DNA of 16,426 nt from Chloroflexi bacterium RBG_16_64_32 (GTDB lineage Bacteria > Chloroflexota > Dehalococcoidia > SM23-28-2 > RBG-16-64-32). The stretch covers positions 1 through 16,426 of the forward strand of contig MGNZ01000024.1 in NCBI GenBank assembly GCA_001795235.1. The letters are read 5' to 3'. A program made the translations under genes and the position numbers. Of this stretch, positions 1-7,010 are shown one piece after another. Each line of letters starts with the position of its first letter. The first letter of the stretch is position 1. A model generated the notes under the pieces. It was not told where the DNA came from. It saw nothing but the letters and a program-made list of their open reading frames with translations, and ran no database searches.

Positions 1-1218
1 GTCTACGGCCGCATCGAGGAGCAGAACCGAGAGCTGGAACGCCGCTCCCGCGAGCTACAGCGGCTCACGGAAGAGGAAACGGTACGCGCAGAGGAGTGGA
101 AGGCGTTGTTCGCGCTGGGCGAGGAGGTTACCGCTTCCCCCGATGTGGAGAGGCTGCTCAACTCCATCGTGGTGCGCGCCAGAGACCTTCTCGGCACGGA
201 CATATCGGTGCTCATGCTCCTATCGGCAGACGGCCGAGAGCTCAGCATGGCTGCGCACTCAGGGCTGCGAACCGCCGGCATGCGCGCTCTTCGCCTATCC
301 AGGGAGCATGGCCTACAGGCGCTGGCTCTGGACGCATCCGGTGCCGTCATCGTGGACGACTATCAGACGGACGAGCGCCTGCGCAACCGGCCGGCAACGC
401 TTGTGAAAGAGGAGGGTCTCGTCTCTCAGGTGGCCGTACCTTTCTCCGGCAAGGGCGAGGTACTGGGCACCTTGACAGTGGGCAATCGAAAACGCACCCA
501 GTTCACCACCCACCAGGCTGAACTACTGCAATCGTTCGCCCACTGGACGGCAGTGGTAGTTGAGACACGGAAGCTCTACGAGAAGCTCCAGAGTCTGGCG
601 CTGCTTGAGGAGAGAGAGCGGATCGGGATGGACCTACACGACGGCGCCATCCAGTCCATATACGCCGTATTGCTGCGCCTGGAAGATTGCGCCGAACGTC
701 TAGGCGGGCCGCCAGGCGACGTAAAGGCGGGGCTTGAGAAAGCGATGGACGATCTCAACAAGGTCCTCCAGGACATCCGCAGCTACATCTTTGATCTAAA
801 GCCGGAGGTCTTGCAGGGCGATCTGGAAAGCGCCCTCAAGGACCTAGTGCAGAGCGTACGTGTCAACGCCTTGATAGACGCGGAGCTGGAGGTCGAGGGT
901 GACTTGAACGGCGCCCTTACGGAAGAGCAGGCGGTCTCGCTATTTCACATAGCGCAAGAAGCGGTCAGCAACGTCAGTCGTCACGCTCAAGCCACAGCTC
1001 TCCGACTCAAGGTAACGGCGCAGCCTCGATCGGTGCGATTGGAGGCCGTGGATAACGGCAACGGCTTCGACCTCGAGGAGGGGCGGGCGGCGGATGGTCA
1101 CGGCTTACGCAACATGGATGACCGCGCCCGCAGCCTGGGAGCGCACCTCCTTCTGGACAGCGCTCCGGGGCGTGGCACGCGCCTGACGGTCGAACTTCCC
1201 CTAGCGGAGGTGCGATAA
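1..1218 (+). CDS. GAF-domain sensor histidine kinase, NarX/DevS type (5' partial)
   Basis: The reading frame is open from base 1, so the N-terminus lies outside the window; 405 residues are visible. Codons 1-35 are charged and heptad-like (EEQNRELERRSRELQRL), probably a coiled-coil linker after a HAMP or earlier sensor domain. Codons about 45-185 match a GAF domain. Next comes a HisKA_3 dimerisation domain with ERERIGMDLHDG, where His213 is the expected phosphorylated residue. A HATPase_c domain follows, with an N-box around Asn324 (QEAVSNVSRHA), a G1 box (VDNGNGF) and a G2 region (GHGLRNMDDRA). It should autophosphorylate and pass phosphate to the response regulator encoded 7 bases downstream. 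The sensed signal cannot be told; DevS-type proteins bind heme in GAF, but nothing here proves that. A start at TTG 106 is unlikely because the coding frame continues upstream. Confidence 0.93.
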   Translation, partial: VYGRIEEQNRELERRSRELQRLTEEETVRAEEWKALFALGEEVTASPDVERLLNSIVVRARDLLGTDISVLMLLSADGRELSMAAHSGLRTAGMRALRLSREHGLQALALDASGAVIVDDYQTDERLRNRPATLVKEEGLVSQVAVPFSGKGEVLGTLTVGNRKRTQFTTHQAELLQSFAHWTAVVVETRKLYEKLQSLALLEERERIGMDLHDGAIQSIYAVLLRLEDCAERLGGPPGDVKAGLEKAMDDLNKVLQDIRSYIFDLKPEVLQGDLESALKDLVQSVRVNALIDAELEVEGDLNGALTEEQAVSLFHIAQEAVSNVSRHAQATALRLKVTAQPRSVRLEAVDNGNGFDLEEGRAADGHGLRNMDDRARSLGAHLLLDSAPGRGTRLTVELPLAEVR

Positions 1219-1225
1219 TAGGGTC

Positions 1226-1882
1226 ATGGCTGAAGACATCGTCAACATCCTCATCGTCGATGACCACGAGGTGGTGCGCATGGGGCTGCGTACTCTGCTT
1301 GAGCGCCGGCCCGGCTTCGCGGTCGTGGGTGAGGCGGGGACGGGGGAGGAAGCCGTCCGTGCCGCCCGGCAATCGCGGCCGAACGTGGTCATTATGGACA
1401 TCCGGCTGCCCAACGGCAACGGCGTGGAGGCCTGCCGCGAGATCAGGGAGGAGTTCCCCGAAATCAAGGTGATCATGCTCACCTCCTACGCCGACGACGA
1501 AGCGCTGTTCGGTTCGATAATGGCTGGGGCTTCAGGATACCTCCTCAAGCAGACCCGCGGCCAGAGTCTGGCGGCGGCGATCGACAAGGTGGCCAAGGGC
1601 GAATCCCTCCTGGATCCGGCCGTGACCGACAAGGTCCTCGAGCGGATGCGGCGTCTCGCCACCGGCGAAGGCGACGAGCTGTCCTCGCTCTCTCCCCAGG
1701 AACGGAAGATTCTCAGCTTGGTCTCGGAAGGAATGACAAACAAGGAGATCGCCAAGGAGGTCTTCCTGAGCGATAAGACGGTCAAGAACTACGTGTCAAG
1801 CATCCTCGGCAAGCTCAATCTCCGCCGGCGCTCTGAGGCCGCGGCCTTTATTGCTGAGCGCAGAGCGCGTCGCCTGGACTGA
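1226..1882 (+). CDS. NarL/LuxR-family response regulator, DevR-like
   Basis: The product has 218 residues, normal for the NarL/FixJ family. The receiver domain (about 5-120) has the acidic pocket Asp12-Asp13, the phospho-acceptor Asp58 in VVIMDIRLPNG, Thr86 and the conserved Lys108 in GYLLK. A LuxR-type helix-turn-helix occupies about 150-210 (SPQERKILSLVSEGMTNKEI and DKTVKNYVSSILGKL), and its wording is close to DevR/DosR. It is the likely partner of the kinase just upstream, with only 7 bases between the stop and the ATG, so they are probably co-transcribed and coupled. It should bind DNA as a dimer when phosphorylated. No binding site can be assigned here, and its targets are unknown. No recognisable terminator follows; bases 1883-2059 hold nothing I can interpret. 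Confidence 0.95.
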   Translation: MAEDIVNILIVDDHEVVRMGLRTLLERRPGFAVVGEAGTGEEAVRAARQSRPNVVIMDIRLPNGNGVEACREIREEFPEIKVIMLTSYADDEALFGSIMAGASGYLLKQTRGQSLAAAIDKVAKGESLLDPAVTDKVLERMRRLATGEGDELSSLSPQERKILSLVSEGMTNKEIAKEVFLSDKTVKNYVSSILGKLNLRRRSEAAAFIAERRARRLD

Positions 1883-2059
1883 CCCGGCGGCTACTCGAAG
1901 TCACGCTGGCAGCCGAGCACACACCGCTCAGCGAGGGCCTATTCGAATGGGGGCGTCCTTCGCACCGACTCGACTCCCTCGATCAGAAAGTCCTGGCCCG
2001 GGACGCAACCAGCTTGGTCGGCAGGGATGGCAACAGGATGCAGACCGGATCAGAAGAGA

Positions 2060-2242
2060 TTACGCTGCTTTCAGCATCGCGCTGACCGGCTCGCGCTCCA
2101 GGATTCCCCATGTGCGAAGAGCGTGTTCTTGTTCCTCGCTGAGGACGACGCCGCACTGGATGCAGGCCACGTATTTCCCGTAGAAGTCCTGCTCATCGTG
2201 CAGGTCGCCGCCGCAGCGGGGGCAGGCCTTCAACCAGAACAT
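2060..2242 (-). CDS. small zinc-ribbon protein (60 aa)
   Basis: The frame is open further upstream to 2464, but the start at 2242 is favoured. A strong purine-rich ribosome site (AAGGAGGGAGAG) sits directly before this ATG, and the sequence upstream of it is low-quality arginine-rich translation. The 60-residue product begins MFWLKACPRCGGDL and has two CxxC pairs, Cys7/Cys10 and Cys27/Cys30, that would bind one zinc ion. The tail is charged and ends EPVSAMLKAA. Proteins of this size and form recur in Chloroflexota-like genomes, but no function is known to me. A role in nucleic-acid or protein binding is possible for a zinc ribbon but is not shown. It stands alone, convergent with the response regulator and divergent from the acetyl-CoA-synthetase-like gene. 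Confidence 0.75.
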   Translation of the reverse strand: MFWLKACPRCGGDLHDEQDFYGKYVACIQCGVVLSEEQEHALRTWGILEREPVSAMLKAA

Positions 2243-2277
2243 CTCTCCCTCCTTTCCGGCTCTTTCTCCCACATGCC

Positions 2278-2283
2278 AGTCTA
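2278..2283 (-). promoter_or_regulatory. possible -10 element for the zinc-ribbon gene
   Basis: On the minus strand the hexamer TAGACT lies about 35 bases upstream of the ATG at 2242. No convincing -35 box is present at 16-18 bases. The same hexamer appears as the candidate -10 of the divergent gene at 2490, which is the only added support. Confidence 0.2.
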
Positions 2284-2422
2284 GCCGCAGATTCTCGCTT
2301 GCCCATCTTCCATTCGGACCTATGTCGGGTGGCCAACGGCTCTTCCCATCAGTGACCTTCCGACCTCCTGCAATGGGCCGTCTGGCCGCCCTCCTCTGGT
2401 TTCTCGCCCGGGAGGCGCGTCC

Positions 2423-2451
2423 TTCCGTGGGCCCGCCTTGCGTGGTAGACT
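2423..2451 (+). promoter_or_regulatory. possible sigma-70-type promoter of the 2490-6775 cassette
   Basis: TTCCGT (2423-2428) is followed by a 17-base spacer and TAGACT (2446-2451), about 38 bases before the ATG at 2490. The -10 matches the consensus at four of six positions and the -35 is weak. It is the best candidate in the 247-base divergent gap between the zinc-ribbon gene and this cassette. Confidence 0.3.
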
Positions 2452-2489
2452 CGGAAATTGGCATCCGGACGCTTGATTGGAGCGTGTCT

Positions 2490-4394
2490 ATGTCCGAACG
2501 TAGCTACTGGCCCCTCAAGAAGTACCAGGATACTTACGACAGGTCGCTGGCGGACCCAGAAGGCTTCTGGGCGGACGAGGCACGAAAGCTGGAGTGGTTC
2601 CGGACCTGGGATAGGGTGCTGGAGTGGGCCCCACCTTTTGCCCGCTGGTTCGTGGGCGGCCAGCTCAACGCCTCCTACCTGTGCGTGGACCGCCATGTCC
2701 GGTCCTGGCGCAAGAGCAAGGTCGCTATCTACTGGGAGGGAGAGCCCGGCGATTCCCGTGTCCTGAGCTACTCCACCCTCTACCGGGAGGTGAACCGCTA
2801 CGCCTCTGTGTTGAAGCGGCTGGGAATCGGCAAGGGCGACGCGGTCGCCCTATACCTGCCGATGATCCCGGAGCTGCCCATATTCATGCTCGCCTGCGCC
2901 CGCATCGGCGCCGTCCACACCGTGGTCTTCTCCGGCTTCAGCGCTCAGGCCCTGGCGGACCGCATGAACGATGTGAAGGCGAAGCTCCTTGTCACCGCGG
3001 ACGGCGGCTATCGCCGCGGGCGGGTGCTGGAGTTGAAGGCGATCGCCGACGAGGCGATGGGCCTCGCTGCCAGCGCGGAGAGATCGATCGTTGTGCGCCG
3101 GGTGGGGAGCGATATTCCCATGCGGCAAGGTCGGGACTTCTTCCTCCATGATCTGCTCGCTCGCGCGGACCTCCGCGTCGAGCCCGAGCCTCTGGAGGCC
3201 ACGCATCCGCTCTACATCCTGTATACCTCTGGCACCACCGGCAAGCCCAAGGGCATCGTTCACTCCACCGGGGGATACCTTGTCTTCAACTGCTCCACCT
3301 ATCGCTGGGTGTTCGACATCAGGGACGACTCCGTCTACTGGTGCACTGCGGACGTCGGCTGGGTCACCGGCCACAGCTCGATCGTGTATGCGCCGCTGAT
3401 GCATGGTGCGTCGCTGGTGATGTACGAGGGGGCTCCGGATTACCCCCGCCTGGACCGCTGGTGGGACATTGTGGAGAAGTACGGGGTCACCGTCCTGTAC
3501 ACCTCGCCCACGGCGATCCGCATGTTCATGGGTCACGGCGAGCAGTGGCCGGCGTTGCACGATCTGTCCAGCCTGGAGCTCCTGGGCAGCGTGGGCGAGC
3601 CGATTAACCCGGAGGCCTGGCGCTGGTACTATGAACACATCGGCGGCGAGCGCTGCCCCATCGTCGACACGTGGTGGCAGACGGAGACTGGCGGCTTCAT
3701 GATCTCGCCTGCGCCGGGCATCCAGCCGCTACCGCTCAAGCCGGGCTCGGCCGGGCTCCCTTTGCCCGGGGTTGACCCCGTGGTGGTCGACGATGAGGGG
3801 AATGAGGTTCCGCGGGGCGAAAAGGGATTGCTGGCCATCCGGCGGCCCTGGCCGGGCATGCTCATTGGCATCCACAACAATCCGGAACGCTACCGTAAGG
3901 CCTACTGGGAGCGACTGCCGGGCCTCTACTACACGGGCGACTACGCCATCCGGGACGAGGAGGGCTACTTCTGGCTCCTGGGCCGTGCCGACGAGGTGCT
4001 GAAGGTGGCCGGTCACCGGCTGGGCACCCTGGAGCTGGAGAACGCCGCCGTCTCCCACCCGGCGGTGGCTGAGGCGGCCGCTGTGGCCAGGAGCGATCCT
4101 GTGAAGGGCGAGACTATAGTGCTTTTCGCCATCCTCGGCGAGGGCCATGGGCCTTCGGAGCAGCTTAAGGATGAGCTACGCGCCCACATGCGTCGTGTCG
4201 TGGGAGCCATCGCCACTCCGGAGGGGATCTACTTCGTGACCAAGCTGCCCAAGACGAGCTCCGGAAAGATCATGCGCCGCGTTCTGGCCGCCGTTGCCGC
4301 CGGCGCTGACGTCGGCGATGTCAGCACCCTTGAGGACGAAGCCTCTGTGGAGGAGGTGCGGCGTGCCTACGAGCAGCTTAAGAAGGCGGTGTAG
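2490..4394 (+). CDS. acs: acetyl-CoA synthetase-like AMP-forming acyl-CoA synthetase
   Basis: This enzyme should activate acetate or a similar short acid to its CoA ester with ATP, giving AMP and pyrophosphate, in the cytoplasm. The product has 634 residues against about 650 for bacterial Acs. Visible motifs are the Acs-type N-terminus (DPEGFW), FSGFSAQAL, the P-loop-like YTSGTTGKPKG at 245-255, WCTADVGWVTGHS, TWWQTETGG at 394-402, YYTGDYAIRDEEGY, the hinge GRADEVLKVAGHRLG and the C-terminal KTSSGK with the adenylation lysine at 593. Trp396 matches the tryptophan that limits the acyl pocket of Acs to small acids, so acetate, propionate or a small hydroxy acid is expected. The frame is open from 2322, but homology begins only at MSERSYW, so ATG 2490 is chosen, with GGAG upstream. 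It leads a cassette with the next two genes. Confidence 0.88.
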   Translation: MSERSYWPLKKYQDTYDRSLADPEGFWADEARKLEWFRTWDRVLEWAPPFARWFVGGQLNASYLCVDRHVRSWRKSKVAIYWEGEPGDSRVLSYSTLYREVNRYASVLKRLGIGKGDAVALYLPMIPELPIFMLACARIGAVHTVVFSGFSAQALADRMNDVKAKLLVTADGGYRRGRVLELKAIADEAMGLAASAERSIVVRRVGSDIPMRQGRDFFLHDLLARADLRVEPEPLEATHPLYILYTSGTTGKPKGIVHSTGGYLVFNCSTYRWVFDIRDDSVYWCTADVGWVTGHSSIVYAPLMHGASLVMYEGAPDYPRLDRWWDIVEKYGVTVLYTSPTAIRMFMGHGEQWPALHDLSSLELLGSVGEPINPEAWRWYYEHIGGERCPIVDTWWQTETGGFMISPAPGIQPLPLKPGSAGLPLPGVDPVVVDDEGNEVPRGEKGLLAIRRPWPGMLIGIHNNPERYRKAYWERLPGLYYTGDYAIRDEEGYFWLLGRADEVLKVAGHRLGTLELENAAVSHPAVAEAAAVARSDPVKGETIVLFAILGEGHGPSEQLKDELRAHMRRVVGAIATPEGIYFVTKLPKTSSGKIMRRVLAAVAAGADVGDVSTLEDEASVEEVRRAYEQLKKAV

Positions 4395-4436
4395 GCGGCC
4401 TGTGATCCGCGGAGAGATCTGCCGAAGGAGATAGCC

Positions 4437-5372
4437 GTGGCGACCATTCAGACCGCCACCGGCCCTATCGACGAGGAGCGGCTGGGCTTCACGCTCAGCC
4501 ACGAGCACATCATCGTCGGCTCCGCGGGCGTGCGGGAGGCGTATCCCTTCCTGTTCGATATGACCCGCACCCGCGAGCGGGTCATTCGCGAGCTGTCCGA
4601 AGCGAAGGCGGGCGGCGTCGATACGATAATTGACGCCACGACCATGGACCTGTCGCGGGACGTGGACTTCGTGGCCGAGGTGTCGCGGGCCAGCGGCGTG
4701 CAGGTAGTGGTAGCCACCGGCCTTTGGCGGGACATCCCCCGCTTCTTCTGGGAGCGCGACCCCGGTTTCATCGCTGAAGTATTTATCCATGAGATCCAGG
4801 ACGGTATTGGGGGTGACCGGATCAGAGCCGGTGTGATCAAGGTGGCCAACGATCAGGAGGGCGTGACGCCCCAAGCGGAGCGGGTGCTGCGGGCGGCCGC
4901 ACGCGCTTGCAAGGCCACCGGCGTGCCCATCACCACCCACCAGTGGGCGCCGGCTCAGGTGGGCCGGCGGCAGATGGAGATATTCCTTGACGAGGGTGTG
5001 GACCCGGGCCGCGTCTGCATCGGTCACAGCGCCGACACTACTGACGTGGACTATCTGGAAGGGCTGCTTAGGGAGGGCGTGTACCTTTCGATGGACCGCT
5101 ATCCCGGCCGCCCGGACTTGCCGGACTGGCCGGAGCGAAACGCCACCGTCAAGGCGCTCATAGACCGTGGTTGGGCCGACCGCCTGATGCTGGGGCACGA
5201 CTACGCACCCGCGCCTTACCCGGCGGACGGGCTGGGCCCGGACACCGAGAGCCCCACGCGCTACCTGTTCGTCTCCACCACAGCGCTGCCTTCACTGCGC
5301 GCCGAAGGCGTGGATGAGGGCACTATTCGTAAGATGACCGTCGACAATCCACGGCGATACCTGGCAGGCTGA
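4437..5372 (+). CDS. phosphotriesterase-family metal-dependent hydrolase (possible lactonase)
   Basis: The product has 311 residues, typical of the phosphotriesterase (PTE) family in the amidohydrolase superfamily. The binuclear metal site looks complete: His22 and His24 in SHEH, Lys135 in GVIKVAND (the carbamylated bridging lysine), His168 in TTHQ, His197 in GHSADTTD and Asp255 in LGHDY. These correspond in order and spacing to His55/His57, Lys169, His201, His230 and Asp301 of the classical enzyme. Many PTE-like proteins are really lactonases or esterases, and no true phosphotriester substrate is implied. The GTG start at 4437 is preceded by AAGGAG with a 6-base gap. It lies 42 bases after the synthetase and 23 before the LarA-like gene, so all three are probably one transcript. 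The neighbours suggest a lactone or ester that yields a hydroxy acid; this is inference. Confidence 0.85.
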   Translation: MATIQTATGPIDEERLGFTLSHEHIIVGSAGVREAYPFLFDMTRTRERVIRELSEAKAGGVDTIIDATTMDLSRDVDFVAEVSRASGVQVVVATGLWRDIPRFFWERDPGFIAEVFIHEIQDGIGGDRIRAGVIKVANDQEGVTPQAERVLRAAARACKATGVPITTHQWAPAQVGRRQMEIFLDEGVDPGRVCIGHSADTTDVDYLEGLLREGVYLSMDRYPGRPDLPDWPERNATVKALIDRGWADRLMLGHDYAPAPYPADGLGPDTESPTRYLFVSTTALPSLRAEGVDEGTIRKMTVDNPRRYLAG

Positions 5373-5395
5373 CACTCGACAAGGAGGTCACCGCG

Positions 5396-6775
5396 ATGGA
5401 AGCTCAGATCCTATTCGGCGATAGCGCAGTCAACGTCAGCCTTCCCGACCGTGCGCGGATTGTTGGAGGTGGCGACGGCGCATCGCGCGGCCCGCGTCTG
5501 GAGCCGGTCGCCGACCAGGAAGCCGCCGTGCGCAGGGCGCTTTCACGGCCGTTGGGCATGCCCCGCATCGGCGAGCTGGTGCGTCCCGGCGCCAGCGTCC
5601 TCATCGCCTTCGACGATCCCACCGTGCCCTCCTTCGGGCCGGTGCGGCGCCTGGCGATCGAGGCGATACTGGAGGAGCTGGCCGGGGCCGGCGTGCCCGA
5701 GGAGAACGTGAGCCTGGTCTGCGCCAACGCCCTTCACCGCAAGTGGACCGAAACGGAGCTCGCCTCCATCCTGGGCCCAGACCTCGTGCGGCGTTTCGGC
5801 GTTCGCCTCACCTGCCACGACGCCGAGGACGCCGACAACCTCACGTATCTGGGCACCACCCCAAGCGGCTATGACGTTGAGGTGCATCGGAAGGTCGCCG
5901 ACTCCGATCTCACCATTTATGTCAACGCCGCTTGCCATCTGGGATTCAGTGGCGGATGGAAGTCCGTCTGCGTCGGGCTTTCCACCTGGCGCTCCATCCG
6001 TTGGACGCACACGCCTGACGGCATGTCCATGTCCGTGCGCGAGAACCGCATGCATAACGTATTGGACGAGATGGGCCGTCTTCTAGAAGCACGCGTGGGA
6101 CGGCCGGTGTTCAAGGTGGAGACGGTTCTGGCCAATCCCACTACTATCGGTCGCATCTGGGCGGGGAGTGTGGCGGAGACAAGAGCGGCGGTCGTCGACG
6201 TCCAGACGTCGATGCACAAGCCCAGACGGAGCGAGGCTGAGCCGGCGGACGTCGTCATCTACGGGGTGCCTGCCTGGAGTCCGTACGCTACCTTCGCCGG
6301 GATGAACCCGTTGCTAACCCTCGTCTCCTCCGGACTCGGCTACCTGGGCGGGTACATCGAGGCCCTGGGCAAGCCGGGCTGCTCGGTCATCATGGCCAGC
6401 CCCTGTCCCGACGAATGGGACCTGGAGCACCATCCCGCCCACGCCGAGGTGTGGGAGCGCGTGCTGCCCCAGACGCTGGACCCGTACGAGATCAGCGACC
6501 GCTTTGGCGACGAGTACGCCGGACATGCAGGCTTCATCGAGCGGTACCGTTTCGGCGTGGCCTATCACCCCGTGCACGCCATCCTAGCTACGCATCCCTT
6601 GAAGCGCCTGAAGCACGCCGGGCGGGTGTTGGTGGCCGGCGCCGCAGACCCAGCCGTACCCCGGCACTTGGGCTTCATCCCAACCGCCACCGTCGAGGAG
6701 GCGATTGCGGAGGCCGAGCGAATCCACGGGCGCGACTGCTCCATCGTCTGCATCCAGCAGTTCCCCGGCTGGTAG
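5396..6775 (+). CDS. LarA-family (DUF2088) nickel-pincer racemase/epimerase homologue
   Basis: LarA enzymes racemise or epimerise 2-hydroxy acids using a nickel-pincer nucleotide. This 459-residue protein has the family layout: His114 in NALHRKW, the GFSGGWKS motif with Lys189, which matches the cofactor-linked Lys184 of Lactiplantibacillus LarA, and His205, 16 residues later, which matches nickel ligand His200. The residue equivalent to catalytic His174 is not at its usual place: the family reads H-x-x-A-GFSGG, while here it is A-C-H181-L-GFSGG, with histidine two positions later. The substrate is therefore probably not lactate. The ATG at 5396 has a perfect AAGGAGGT 7 bases upstream. No larB, larC or larE cofactor-synthesis genes are in the window. 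It ends the three-gene cassette; the only candidate terminator stretch downstream is unconvincing. Confidence 0.82.
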   Translation: MEAQILFGDSAVNVSLPDRARIVGGGDGASRGPRLEPVADQEAAVRRALSRPLGMPRIGELVRPGASVLIAFDDPTVPSFGPVRRLAIEAILEELAGAGVPEENVSLVCANALHRKWTETELASILGPDLVRRFGVRLTCHDAEDADNLTYLGTTPSGYDVEVHRKVADSDLTIYVNAACHLGFSGGWKSVCVGLSTWRSIRWTHTPDGMSMSVRENRMHNVLDEMGRLLEARVGRPVFKVETVLANPTTIGRIWAGSVAETRAAVVDVQTSMHKPRRSEAEPADVVIYGVPAWSPYATFAGMNPLLTLVSSGLGYLGGYIEALGKPGCSVIMASPCPDEWDLEHHPAHAEVWERVLPQTLDPYEISDRFGDEYAGHAGFIERYRFGVAYHPVHAILATHPLKRLKHAGRVLVAGAADPAVPRHLGFIPTATVEEAIAEAERIHGRDCSIVCIQQFPGW

Positions 6776-7010
6776 TCTCCGCCCGAAGCAAGGGTACAGT
6801 CCCGTGTTCAGACCACTGGCCCACTGCGCAGGCTGTATAATGCGAATCGGCGACCGGGCCCAGCCGAAAGCCTCTCCGGCGCCGCGCCAGCGAGTCGGGC
6901 ACAAATAGCCGTAGCGCCGCAGTCGGTGGCCGCCTTCGCAGATGCCAAGAGCTGATGGACGACGGTTTTAAGGCGGGCCCAGCCCAGGGGCGAAGCGCCG
7001 TGAGGAAGAG
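6776..7010 (+). other. 235-nt region upstream of zwf, with direct repeat and small hairpins
   Basis: There is no gene here. About 60 bases after the LarA-like stop lies a perfect TATAAT, so the predicted zwf leader would be about 160 bases. An 11-base direct repeat, CGGGCCCAGCC, occurs at 6855-6865 and 6974-6984. Just before the zwf ribosome site is a short hairpin, GGCG-AAG-CGCC (6989-6999). I do not recognise any known riboswitch in it. GAGGAAG immediately before 7011 serves as the zwf ribosome site. Confidence 0.35.
6836..6841 (+). promoter_or_regulatory. candidate -10 element for zwf-opcA
   Basis: A perfect TATAAT stands out in otherwise GC-rich sequence, 170 bases upstream of the zwf ATG. 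No good -35 box is found at 16-18 bases (CCACTG at 17), so if real it may need an activator. It lies between two same-strand operons, where a new start is expected. Confidence 0.4.

Noticed and set aside
2243..2464. N-terminal extension of the zinc-ribbon protein
   Set aside because: Arginine-rich translation with no family likeness; a near-perfect ribosome site sits before the ATG at 2242.
2322..2489. N-terminal extension of the Acs-like protein to 690 residues
   Set aside because: The 56 extra residues do not look like Acs and overlap the likely promoter; ATG 2490 fits the family start.
6841..7010. Known riboswitch class in the zwf leader
   Set aside because: I could not match the conserved cores of riboswitch classes I know.
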